64,000 nucleotides of DNA, from contig NZ_JACJOT010000008.1 in NCBI RefSeq assembly GCF_014695715.1, positions 1,629,806 to 1,693,805 on the forward strand, read 5' to 3'. Below, in pieces: positions 9,489 to 20,100 of this stretch. The notes under the pieces were generated by a model, which did no database searches, had not been told where the DNA came from, and worked only from the letters and a program-made list of their open reading frames with translations. The translations under genes were made by a program, and so were the position numbers. This DNA comes from Microcoleus sp. FACHB-68. GTDB taxonomy: Bacteria; Cyanobacteriota; Cyanobacteriia; Cyanobacteriales; Oscillatoriaceae. Positions within the stretch are counted from its first letter, which is position 1; each line of letters starts with the position of its first letter.

Positions 9489-10556
9489 ATGTCGGCAACG
9501 GGGGTATTTGTAGGACTTTTAATTCTCATATTTGTGATGTTTGATGTCCTTGTGACTACCCTGACAACCAATGGCGCTGGTTCTATAAGTGGCAGATTAT
9601 CCTATGGGTTGTGGTGGATCGCTTTGAGGATTCATCGCCGGCATTCTAACCACCGGCTGCTGACGGTAACCGGCTGGATCATTCTAATGGGAACTCCGTT
9701 AGTTTGGATTTGTTTAGCTTGGATAGGATGGGCTATATTATTTTGTGGCGGTGACACGGCGGTGGTTAACAGCGAAAGCGATTTGCCGGCTAGTATTTGG
9801 GAAAGAATTTATTTTACGGGTTACACCTTATCTACCCTAGGGGTTGGAGATTATCAAGCTCAAGGTGCGATATGGCAATTAGCAACCGCATTAGCGTCTG
9901 CGAATGGTTTTTTTCTGTTTACTTTAGCCATCGCCTATCTATTGCCGGTGATTGCAGCCGTTGTGCTAAAACGTCAAATTGCTCTTTATATTTCTGCTCT
10001 CGGTGGAACACCTGATGATCTTCTTAATAGAGCTTGGAACGGCAAAGATTTTGGACAATTAAGCCAGCACTTAATTGTACTGACCCCGATGCTCACCGGC
10101 ATGGTAGAAAGCTATCTGGCTTACCCGATTCTTAATTACGTTCATACCCCTGAAGGATCTAAATCTTTTGTTTTGAGTGTGGTGACACTCGATGAGGCAT
10201 TAACCCTACTTTACTATGGCGTTGAAAAGTCATGCCGGCCAGATAAAGCAGCGCTAAATCCCTTACGTCGGGCGAGTTCTGCCTTTTTAAAAACACTCAA
10301 ATCTGCTTATGTTGAACCGGCATCAGAGAATCCAACCCTGCCTCCCCTCGCCCTGCTGAGAGATCAAGGCATTCCTGTGGTCAGTGATCAAGAGTTTTTA
10401 GAAGCAACGAAGCACTTTATCCTGCGTCGCAAGCTACTACTAGCATTGGTGAAACATGACGGATGGAATTGGGATAGCGTTAGCTCAACGGCAACCACCA
10501 ATCGGGCGAGCAGCTTAGATGACGAAACGGCAATTGAAAAGCCTGAATTAAATTAA
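9489..10556 (+). CDS. Potassium channel-like membrane protein
   Basis: 355 residues. About four hydrophobic segments occupy residues 1-165. Between the last two a pore loop reads YTLSTLGVGDYQ, a K+-channel-type selectivity filter in which the usual TVGYGD is replaced by TLGVGD. This fits the two-transmembrane ion-channel (Ion_trans_2) family with an extra N-terminal span. The C-terminal 190 residues are cytoplasmic and not recognised as RCK or cyclic-nucleotide domains. Ion selectivity cannot be judged from this altered filter. GAGG lies 9 bases before the ATG. A strong hairpin follows the gene. Confidence 0.75.
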   Translation: MSATGVFVGLLILIFVMFDVLVTTLTTNGAGSISGRLSYGLWWIALRIHRRHSNHRLLTVTGWIILMGTPLVWICLAWIGWAILFCGGDTAVVNSESDLPASIWERIYFTGYTLSTLGVGDYQAQGAIWQLATALASANGFFLFTLAIAYLLPVIAAVVLKRQIALYISALGGTPDDLLNRAWNGKDFGQLSQHLIVLTPMLTGMVESYLAYPILNYVHTPEGSKSFVLSVVTLDEALTLLYYGVEKSCRPDKAALNPLRRASSAFLKTLKSAYVEPASENPTLPPLALLRDQGIPVVSDQEFLEATKHFILRRKLLLALVKHDGWNWDSVSSTATTNRASSLDDETAIEKPELN

Positions 10557-10568
10557 TTTTAAAACAAA

Positions 10569-10616
10569 AAATAAAAGACAAAGAATTAATAAAAAAAATC
10601 CGTTTGCCTTTTATTT
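10569..10616. terminator. Bidirectional terminator between the channel gene and add
   Basis: A 14-bp stem pairs AAATAAAAGACAAA with TTTGCCTTTTATTT (one A-C mismatch), loop about 20 bases, with A-runs on one side and T-runs on the other. It lies between two convergent genes and could end transcription from both. Confidence 0.75.
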
Positions 10617-10640
10617 GTTATTTATTTAATTTTTTGCACT

Positions 10641-11672
10641 TCACGTTGCTGACACCGGCTCATGCTTCAAAACACCCGTCAAAATGGATGCCGGCGGTTT
10701 ACCGTGGGGCCAAGCGAAAGCATGACGAAAAGCGGCCTCCTTACACGCTTCTAATTCATCAAAACCAATGATATCGAGGGTCAGCAAATTCTCAAATTCA
10801 AACGGCAAACGGACATTATGCAAACCGGCGTTATCCGTGCAAATTGCGATATCAACCCCGGCATCAAAACACCGATCAAACACCAGTTTCAACTGATGCA
10901 TATCTTGAAGCGTGCCGGTTTTTAAATACGTGGTGGGGCAAACTTCCAAGCACTGCTGCCGGCTGGCAATTTCTGGCAATAGCTCAGGATGCAACAGGGG
11001 AATTTGAATGCCGTGACCGATTCGCATTAAATAAGGCAGCAATTCTGGATAACAGCCAGAAGGTGTTTCATAGAGATGACCCGTGGTTTTAAGACCCCGT
11101 GCTCGCGCATAAACGTATAACTCGATAAACTCATCTAAACGCTCAGCATATTGAGCATCTCCGCCGGCTAAATCGATCCCGCACACATACTGCGGAAACT
11201 GGGCAGCTAAATCAACAATTGCCCGGTTCACCTCATAAGGCAAACGCGAGTGCATACACAAAATTTGACTGGTTACAATTGGACAGTCGCTCAGTTGGCT
11301 TGCCTTGCCGACAATGTCCACAATTTTAGCCATTTGGTCAATTCGTTCAGACTGACTCAAATGTTCCGGCGTTCGGAGATAGGGCGTGTAGCGCAACTCC
11401 AAATACGCTAAATGTTCAAAAATATAAGCGCCCCGAATTAGCCGGTAGATGAAGTAAGGCAATGTCTCGGCAGTTTGGACACTTTCAACCAGTGTGTGTA
11501 GTTCTAAATACTCATCAAGCGTTTTGCGAGGCTTGGTGTAAAACTCCTCAAACGTTGGGTATTCAGGAAATTGCTCAGCCAGATGGGCGTGATGGCGCTG
11601 GAAATACCGCCACAGAATACGCGGTACAACCGAACCACCCAGATGCCGGTGTAACTCAGCGTGTAAAGCCAC
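10641..11672 (-). CDS. add: Adenosine deaminase family protein
   Basis: 343 residues of the metal-dependent amidohydrolase fold; deaminates adenosine (or a related purine) to inosine in purine salvage. The N-terminal metal site is HRHLGGS at residues 8-14. HLYETP carries the presumed catalytic Glu, RIGHGIQI the next His, and ICTDNAGLH the final Asp. In classical enzymes the last two read HAGE and TDDP, so this is a divergent member and the exact substrate is uncertain (adenosine versus another purine derivative). The ATG at 11672 places the HRHLGG motif at its usual distance from the N-terminus. It is divergent from purA. Confidence 0.85.
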   Translation of the reverse strand: MALHAELHRHLGGSVVPRILWRYFQRHHAHLAEQFPEYPTFEEFYTKPRKTLDEYLELHTLVESVQTAETLPYFIYRLIRGAYIFEHLAYLELRYTPYLRTPEHLSQSERIDQMAKIVDIVGKASQLSDCPIVTSQILCMHSRLPYEVNRAIVDLAAQFPQYVCGIDLAGGDAQYAERLDEFIELYVYARARGLKTTGHLYETPSGCYPELLPYLMRIGHGIQIPLLHPELLPEIASRQQCLEVCPTTYLKTGTLQDMHQLKLVFDRCFDAGVDIAICTDNAGLHNVRLPFEFENLLTLDIIGFDELEACKEAAFRHAFAWPHGKPPASILTGVLKHEPVSAT

Positions 11673-11776
11673 AAAAACCTCTTCAGATTAACTAAAACTT
11701 GAGAATAAGCAAGAATACGGGCGCTTAAAGGTGATCCCTAAAAGCTGGTCGCTCAATACTGGTGATTTACCCTTAA

Positions 11777-13207
<1,431 letters not shown>

Positions 13208-13275
13208 GGGAAGCGTCAAGAGTGACGGGTAGCAGATGATAAAAGATCAAGAAGAAAGGACAATTAGCAACTGAT

Positions 13276-13878
13276 ATGGAACTCACACTTGAAGGTCAAA
13301 AACGGGTTGAAGGCAGTAAACCCAATGCACTTCGCCGCGAAGGATTGATTCCGGCAGTTGTGTACGGCCATAACGGATCAGAATCTATTGCTTTCACGAT
13401 TAAAGCAAAAAGAGTTGAGCATCTGTTGAGGGATGCCGCCGTTAACAATACGCTCATCGAGCTAAATATCCCTGAGGTTCCTTGGAATGGCAAGGCTCTG
13501 TTACGCGAAGTTCAGACCCATCCTTGGAAAAACTATCCTTACCACCTCAGCTTTTTTGCGGTGTCCGCTCAAGATAGCTTAGAAGTTGAACTCGCCCTGA
13601 ATTTTGTGGGTGAACCGGTTGGGGTCAAACTAGAGAATGGGATTTTAGACCCTGTTCTCACGCAACTGGTTGTCAAATGTAAGCCAGAGAGCATCCCTGA
13701 ATCCCTCGACATTGACGTTTCTGAGCTTCATGTGGGTGATGCCTTGCACGTCGATCAACTCTCCTTGCCTGACGGCGTCGTTGCTGTTGGGGAACCGGGT
13801 CGGGTTGTGGTTAGTGTCCTCTTGGCTAAAGGCGACGCTGTAGACGACGAAGCCGACGCGGCTGCTGCTGCAGTTTAA
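13276..13878 (+). CDS. rplY: 50S ribosomal protein L25/Ctc
   Basis: 200-residue two-domain L25 (TL5/Ctc type) that binds 5S rRNA. The N-terminal domain has [18 protein letters not shown] and the [15 protein letters not shown] segment. The C-terminal beta domain includes [19 protein letters not shown]. The protein ends in an acidic, Ala-rich tail ([11 protein letters not shown]). It lies 68 bases after purA on the same strand and may share its transcript. A 10-bp hairpin terminator follows directly. Confidence 0.93.
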   Translation: MELTLEGQKRVEGSKPNALRREGLIPAVVYGHNGSESIAFTIKAKRVEHLLRDAAVNNTLIELNIPEVPWNGKALLREVQTHPWKNYPYHLSFFAVSAQDSLEVELALNFVGEPVGVKLENGILDPVLTQLVVKCKPESIPESLDIDVSELHVGDALHVDQLSLPDGVVAVGEPGRVVVSVLLAKGDAVDDEADAAAAAV

Positions 13879-13899
13879 GCAATTTTAGAAGTGCACCGA

Positions 13900-13929
13900 G
13901 AAAAGCCTGGGATGATTCTCAGGCTTTTC
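13900..13929. terminator. Terminator shared by rplY and the PfkB kinase gene
   Basis: Perfect 10-bp stem (GAAAAGCCTG pairing with CAGGCTTTTC) with a 10-base loop, followed by a T-rich stretch on the plus strand and with A-rich DNA on the other side. It lies between convergent genes and can serve both. Confidence 0.85.
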
Positions 13930-13966
13930 TATTTCTATTCCCTAATTCCCGAATCCCGGCTTTGTT

Positions 13967-14983
13967 TTAACCGGCAACAATTTCCTCAACTTTTTTCGCC
14001 GGCAATTCTTCCAAACGCGGCCCGTGAACCTGCACGACCGAGGAAGCGAGGTAATTACCCCAACGAGCTGCCTGAGCGGCGCTGTAGCCGTTAGTAAGGC
14101 CGAATAACACGCCGCCGGCAAAGGCATCTCCCGCCCCGACTGTATCTATCGCTCGCACTGGAAATCCTGGCACATGGACGATTTGCCGGTTTTCCACTAC
14201 CAAGCAGCCATTCTCGCTATCGGTAATAAAAGCCAGATCCACGAGTTCACCCATTTTACGAGCGCAATCTTCCAGCGATTCCATCTCACAGAACCGGCGC
14301 ACCTCATCGGCATTGCAGAAAATCGTATCGCAATAGTCCGTAACCAGTTTGTGAAAATCACCGGCAAAGCGATCTACCAGAAATGAATCGGAAAACGTAA
14401 ACGAAACCTTGACCCCGTTGCGCTTAGACTGCTCCATCGTTTCAATGGAAGCTTTACGGGGTTCTGGCGCATCCCAAAGATAGCCTTCAATATAGCTGTA
14501 TTGGCACTGCTTCAGTCGCTCCACATCGATATCTGTGGCGGCTAAGGTAGTGGAAACGCCCAGATTGGTACACATGGTGCGCTCAGCATCGGGAGTTGTC
14601 AGCACCAAACAAGTGCCGGTTGGGCCATTTGAGGGGGGCGCTGGGTGCACGTCAAATTCAATGCCGGCAGCGATCATGTCTTGCCGGTAAAATTCCCCGT
14701 TGGTATCTTTAGCAACTTTACCCGAATAGAAGCCGGTGCCCCCACTCTGCGCGAGGGCGATCATCGCGTTGGCTGCTGATCCGCCGGATCGCAGTTGCAG
14801 GGAGGTGTGCGCCAAGTTATGCAAAAGGCCGGCTTGCCTTTCGGCGTCCACCAAAGTCATCGAGCCACGATTTAGGGAATGTTCGCCGACAAAATCATCT
14901 TCCACTAATGCAAGAATGTCTACTAAGGCGTTGCCGACGCCAAATACACCGACTGGTTTTGACTGCTGGTTGTTTTCTGTCAT
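13967..14983 (-). CDS. PfkB-family kinase, probably adenosine kinase
   Basis: 338 residues of the ribokinase fold. The N-terminal GNALVDILALV, the sugar-binding RSGGSAANAMIALAQSGG, and the C-terminal catalytic DTVGAGDAFAGGVLFGL (catalytic Asp in GAGD) are plain. The FGVGNALVDILALV opening and overall layout resemble the adenosine/sugar kinase group found throughout cyanobacteria and often labelled adenosine kinase; substrate choice cannot be proved from sequence. With add and purA close by, purine salvage would be a fitting role. The start ATG at 14983 is preceded by A/T-rich DNA with an AAAAAGAAAAAAG tract rather than a clear ribosome site. Confidence 0.85.
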   Translation of the reverse strand: MTENNQQSKPVGVFGVGNALVDILALVEDDFVGEHSLNRGSMTLVDAERQAGLLHNLAHTSLQLRSGGSAANAMIALAQSGGTGFYSGKVAKDTNGEFYRQDMIAAGIEFDVHPAPPSNGPTGTCLVLTTPDAERTMCTNLGVSTTLAATDIDVERLKQCQYSYIEGYLWDAPEPRKASIETMEQSKRNGVKVSFTFSDSFLVDRFAGDFHKLVTDYCDTIFCNADEVRRFCEMESLEDCARKMGELVDLAFITDSENGCLVVENRQIVHVPGFPVRAIDTVGAGDAFAGGVLFGLTNGYSAAQAARWGNYLASSVVQVHGPRLEELPAKKVEEIVAG

Positions 14984-15104
14984 AGAACTTTTTTCTTTTT
15001 AAGAATTATACACCGATAGAGGTTTAATTAAAAATTGAAATTATCCTTAAAAAGTTTTTAATTGTGAATTAGAAAATAAGTTAAACTCTAGGTCTTGAAA
15101 CAGT

Positions 15105-16655
15105 ATGCGTGATGCTTGTGTTCCTGTCTTAATTCAGCAGATGTTGCAACCGGCTTTTTATTGCCATTGGGTGAGAGAGCCGGTTGAGCTGATTCAAACC
15201 CATAGTTCTTTTGTGCTGCTGACAGGTAATTATGTCTACAAAATTAAGAAGCCTGTGAATTTTGGTTTATTGGATTATTCGACTTTGGCAAAACGTCGAT
15301 TTTTTTGCGAAAGAGAATTGCTTTTGAATCAGCGGGGTGCGCCGGATGTTTATTTAGAAGTTTTGCCGGTTACTCAATTAGGCAGTCAATTTCAGTTAGG
15401 TGGGGTGGGTGAGCCGGTTGAATATGCACTTAAAATGCGTCAGGTTCCCCAAGAAGCCCTATTTGTTAATTTGCTTCAGCGAGGCTTGTTAACGGAACAG
15501 CATTTAGAAGAATTGGGGCGTTGTGTCGCGAATTTTCATGAAAAATCCTTAACTAATGAGTGGGTTCGCAGTTTTGGGAACTTATCCCAGATTCGAGAGG
15601 CTATTGAGCAAAATTATCAGCGAACAGAAAAGTATATAGAATGGTTATTAAGTCAAGAGCAGTTTGCAGATATTAGAAGATTTACAGACAACTTTTTTAC
15701 TCAAAACCAAGCATTATTTGATAACCGAATTGAAAAAAATTGGATTCGAGAATGTCATGGTGATTTACATTTAAGTAATATTGCATGGTGTCAAGATAAA
15801 GTTTTGCTGTTTGATTGTATTGAATTTAATGATCGTCTGCGTTGTGTGGATGTTATGTTCGATCTTGCTTATGCAGTCGTCGATTTGGAGGTAAGACAGC
15901 GCCCGGATTTGAGCAATATTTATTTAAACACTTATATTGAGCAAACAGGTGATTGGGAAGGGTTGCAGGTATTGCCCCTGTATTTGATTCGGCAAGCTTA
16001 TGTTAGGGCGATGGTAACATCTTTTTTGCTAGACGATCCGAGTGTTTCATCTGAAGAAAAAGAGATGCCGGCAGAAACTGCTAAAAAATATTACAACCTG
16101 GCTTGGCAATACACCCAACCGCGCCAAGGAGAGATTATTTTAATGTCAGGTTTATCGGGTTCTGGGAAGAGTACGGTAGCGCGGCATTTAGCACGTCAAA
16201 CGGGTGCTATTCACATTCGATCAGATGCGGTTCGGAAACATTTAGGAGGGATTTCTTTAAATCAGCGGGGAGGGGAAAATCTTTATACTCCTGAGATGAC
16301 TCACAAGACTTATCACCGGCTGTTAGAGTTAGGAGTTATTTTAGCTCAACAAGGTTGGCGGGTAATATTGGATGGGAAATATGATCGGCAGGCATTCAGG
16401 TTAAATGTAATGCTTCAATGCAATACCCATCAACTGCCTTTGCAAATCGTTTATTGTACTGCGCCGGCAGAAGTGTTGCGTGATCGACTCAACCAGCGCA
16501 AGGGTGATATTGCTGACGCAACTGCCGATCTGCTGCCGGCGCAACAAGCAACGGCTGAACCTTTCACAGAATTGGAACAATCTTATGTAAAAATTATAGA
16601 TACCACCGAAGATTTAGAAGAACAATTAATAAAATTACGAGTATTGAACGATTAG
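15105..16655 (+). CDS. Aminoglycoside-phosphotransferase-like / P-loop kinase fusion
   Basis: 516 residues in two parts. Residues 1-325 resemble the APH/protein-kinase-like fold, with a catalytic loop ECHGDLHLSNIAW near residue 216 and FDCIEFND carrying the metal Asp. Residues 335-510 are an AAA/adenylate-kinase-like domain with Walker A GLSGSGKST at 349-357 and an IRSDAVRKHL segment typical of small-molecule kinases. Such fusions are widespread in bacteria; they are usually named bifunctional aminoglycoside phosphotransferase/ATP-binding protein, but the substrate is not established and antibiotic resistance should not be assumed. No strong ribosome site is seen. Confidence 0.82.
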   Translation: MRDACVPVLIQQMLQPAFYCHWVREPVELIQTHSSFVLLTGNYVYKIKKPVNFGLLDYSTLAKRRFFCERELLLNQRGAPDVYLEVLPVTQLGSQFQLGGVGEPVEYALKMRQVPQEALFVNLLQRGLLTEQHLEELGRCVANFHEKSLTNEWVRSFGNLSQIREAIEQNYQRTEKYIEWLLSQEQFADIRRFTDNFFTQNQALFDNRIEKNWIRECHGDLHLSNIAWCQDKVLLFDCIEFNDRLRCVDVMFDLAYAVVDLEVRQRPDLSNIYLNTYIEQTGDWEGLQVLPLYLIRQAYVRAMVTSFLLDDPSVSSEEKEMPAETAKKYYNLAWQYTQPRQGEIILMSGLSGSGKSTVARHLARQTGAIHIRSDAVRKHLGGISLNQRGGENLYTPEMTHKTYHRLLELGVILAQQGWRVILDGKYDRQAFRLNVMLQCNTHQLPLQIVYCTAPAEVLRDRLNQRKGDIADATADLLPAQQATAEPFTELEQSYVKIIDTTEDLEEQLIKLRVLND

Positions 16656-16714
16656 CGATTAGTTTTCTGGGTAAAATAACTGTGTTTATCTAAAAATTAT
16701 GTTGAAGAAAATTT

Positions 16715-17119
16715 ATGAAAGTTAATCGAAAGTTTGAGCGAAAGCCTGCTGGTCTTTCCAAAGGATTTTATATAGGATTGCAGACTTGGTTGTTGTTTCT
16801 CGTTGCCTTTCTTTCCTTAGGCTACCGAATTTCTTTGAGTATTTTTTTAGGAGCAATCGGAGGTTTTGCAGCCGGCTTTATAAACGCTTGGTGGCGAACT
16901 GACGATCCAGATTTTCCACCTGAGGAGCAAGCTGATAATCAGCTTTCTAGATTATCTAAAGCGCGTTCAGAACTGCTGGAAAACCAGCCAACCTCTACTT
17001 TGGCAAAACAGAGTCGGTGGACTCGTCAGGCGGGTTCGAGCCGGCGATTATTTGATGATCCGCCTGAGCCAATCGATGAAAATGATGAAAACAATGACAA
17101 TGTAGAGAAAAAAGAATAA
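16715..17119 (+). CDS. Small membrane protein of unknown function
   Basis: 134 residues. Two hydrophobic stretches (about residues 20-38 and 42-60, the second rich in Gly) suggest a membrane hairpin. The C-terminal half is soluble, polar and increasingly acidic (ENDENNDNVEKKE). I do not recognise a named family, though it looks like a conserved cyanobacterial hypothetical. It follows the kinase fusion by 60 bases on the same strand and is convergent with the large histidine kinase gene, so it may be the end of a two-gene unit. Confidence 0.65.
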   Translation: MKVNRKFERKPAGLSKGFYIGLQTWLLFLVAFLSLGYRISLSIFLGAIGGFAAGFINAWWRTDDPDFPPEEQADNQLSRLSKARSELLENQPTSTLAKQSRWTRQAGSSRRLFDDPPEPIDENDENNDNVEKKE

Positions 17120-17145
17120 GCTATTTTAGATTTGAAAGTCAGAGA

Positions 17146-20100
17146 TTATTTAAAAAGAGCTGGTTCTGCATAATCCTGCTGCACCGGCAGCTCAATAATA
17201 AACTCTGTACCCTCACCAAATCCTGAAACACAACTCAGTTCGCCTCCGTGTTTATCTACGACAATTTGATAACTAATTGACAGCCCCAAACCCGTGCCGG
17301 CACCCACAGGTTTTGTCGTAAAGAACGGATCAAAAACTCGCTGTTTCACTTCCTGGCTCATACCTGGGCCATTATCTGCAATTCGGATTTCCACGCGCTG
17401 TCCATTTAAAAGGCCGGTGTGAATCCGAATCGTCGGCATCACTGAAGCATTTCCCAGTTTTCTCTCCATCTCCAAAGCATCAATTGCATTTGCCAGGATA
17501 TTCATAAACACCTGATTTAATTGCCCAGCAAAACAGTGTACCGGCGGCAAGGTTCCATACTCTTTAATTACCTGAATTTCCGACATTGCCCCTTTGGCTT
17601 TCAAACGATTTTGCAAAATCAATAAAGTATTATCCAGTCCCTCATGAATATCTACAGATTTCATTTGCGCTTCATCCAGTCGCGAGAAATTTCGCAGAGA
17701 CAAAACAATTTGGCGAATGCGTTCAGCCCCCACTTTCATGGATGATAAAAGTTTCGGTAAATCTTCTTTTAAAAATTCTAGGTCTATCGCTTCAATTTCG
17801 TCTTGAATCACCGGCAGCGGTTTCGGATAGGATTGCCGGTAAAGCTCCAAAAGATTAAGCAAATCTTCAATGTATTCCATCGCCGGGTCAACATTGCCAT
17901 AGATAAAACTCACCGGATTATTAATTTCGTGAGCAACACCGGCAACCATCTGCCCTAAAGACGACATTTTTTCCGTTTGAATCAGTTGCGCTTGCGTTTG
18001 TTGCAGCGCTTTCATCGCTTGCTGAAGCTGTTGGGCTTGTTCCCTCGCCGCCCGCGCTGCCTCGGTGGCATGGGCGTAGAGTTCCGCTTGGCTAATGGCA
18101 ATCGTGACTTGGTCACTAATTGCTTGCAACAGCGTCAATTCACTATCCCGCCAAGGACGCGGCCCACTACAGTGACCGCAGCTAAGCCAACCCATTTCTC
18201 CAGCGAGGGTGACAATGGGAAGAATAGCCACTGAGGTATAGCCCCAACTTGTGTGCAACTGCTGGTATTCTGGATCGGCAGATAAAGTGAGATCGTCTAC
18301 GCGAATCATTTCCCGATTCAACAGCTTCGCCATGTAGTGATTTTCTGGCTGATTCGGATAGTGACCTAAGAGGCTGGGAAGCTCAGGATTTCGGGCTTCT
18401 TTGACCACTTCCCAAGAGGCAGTTTGACCTTTAAAATTTGAATTTGGGCTGGAAAAATCTTTCAGATGACTGCTACCGGCATTTGAGCGATACCAAATAA
18501 ACAGACATCGATCAATTTGCAACAAACTGCGAATTTCTCGCACAGCCGCGTCCAAAATTGTATCCAAATCTAAGGAGTTGCGGATTTGACTGGCTAGCTG
18601 GTTCAGCAGCGCTTCTCGTTTTGCCAAGTTTCTAAATCGCGCTTCCGATTTCCGCAAGGCTGCCTCAGCCCGCTTGCGCTGGGTGATGTCGCGTCCTACT
18701 GCCTGAAATTCTATGACTTTGCCGGATTCGTCAAAGATAGCCCGATTTGTCCACTGCTGGGCGCGGATTTCGCCATTCGGCAAAACGAGCCGGTTTTCCC
18801 AGGTAATGACAGGATTTTTGAGGGAGACAGATTTTAAGTTTTTGAGTACGATCACCTGTTCTCGTTCCGGGACTGCCGACATAAAGCGATGCCCGATCAC
18901 TTCTTCTCGCGGCTTACTGAAATACCGGCAGTAGGCGTCATTGACAAACGTCAGGGTTCCATTCGGCAAAAACCGGCAGATTAATTCGGTTTGATCTTCA
19001 ACAATTGCGCGATAGTGGTTTTCGCTGGTTAAGAGTGCTTCTTGTGCCTGCTTGCCTTCGGTAATGTCGGTGGAGATGCCATCAAGGCGGATCGCTTTAC
19101 CCTCGGCGTTGTGAACGACTCTAGAGCGATCGCGCAGCCAGCGCACTTCCCCACTACCGTGGATGATGCGGTATTCTAATTCAACGGTGCCGGCTTCAAA
19201 ACGCTGTTGAGTAACCTTTTGAACGCGCTGCCGGTCTTCTGGGTGAATCGCCTCTACCCAGATGTTAGGATTTTGAAGAAAATCGTTAACTGAGCGTCCA
19301 TAAACTGTTTCGACGGCGGAACTCAAATAAAGCAACTGGAAGTTTGTCGCATCAACTGACCAAACCACGTCATCAAGCGAATTGAGAATACTGTTAAGCC
19401 GTTCTTCGCTTTGATGCAGTGCTTCCCCCACCAACTGCCGTTCAGCTATCTCTTGTTGCAATCGCTTGTTAGCTTGTTTGAAGGCTTTGGTGCGTTCCTG
19501 AACTCGAATTTCCAAGTCTTCGTTTAACTTTTGCAACGCTTCTTCGGCCCGTTTGCGTTCTGTGATGTCGGTGGCAATGCCGTCTAGACGCAGGGGGATA
19601 CCGTCAGCAGTGCAAGTCAAATGTCCCCGATCATGCAGCCAGCGCACTTCTCCATCAGGCCGGACAATTCGGTATTCTATCTCTTTGAAGCCGGTGGTGA
19701 GCATTTGCTGGGAGGCAAACATTGCGTGTTCGCGATCTTCTGGGTGAACGACTTCCAGCCACAGCCTTGGATTTTGAAAAAATTCTGAGGTGGGCCGGCT
19801 GTAAACGTTTTCTGCTGCGGGATTGAGGTAAAGTGTTTCAAAAGTTTGTACAGAAACAGACCACACAATATCTGTAAGGGAGTTGAGAATGCCTTCTAGC
19901 CGGTCTTCTGATTCTCGCAGTGCTTCTTCCATACGCTTGCGATCGGTGATATCGCTGCCGATCAGGGTAACCGCGACGACTTTACCACCGTTGTGAACCG
20001 GCCCAAGCCGGCTGGAATACCAGCACTCGTTGCCGGCAGAACCAACCCAAGCAAGTTCGCAGTTCTGAGGTTGGCCGGTTTCAAAAACGCTGTTGATACT

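Noticed and set aside
15105..16655. Antibiotic-resistance kinase
   Set aside because: Only the fold is shared with aminoglycoside phosphotransferases; the fusion with a P-loop kinase is a widespread chromosomal family of unknown substrate.
17025..17045. GGGTTCGAGCC resembling a tRNA T-loop
   Set aside because: Lies inside a coding frame with no acceptor or anticodon arms around it.
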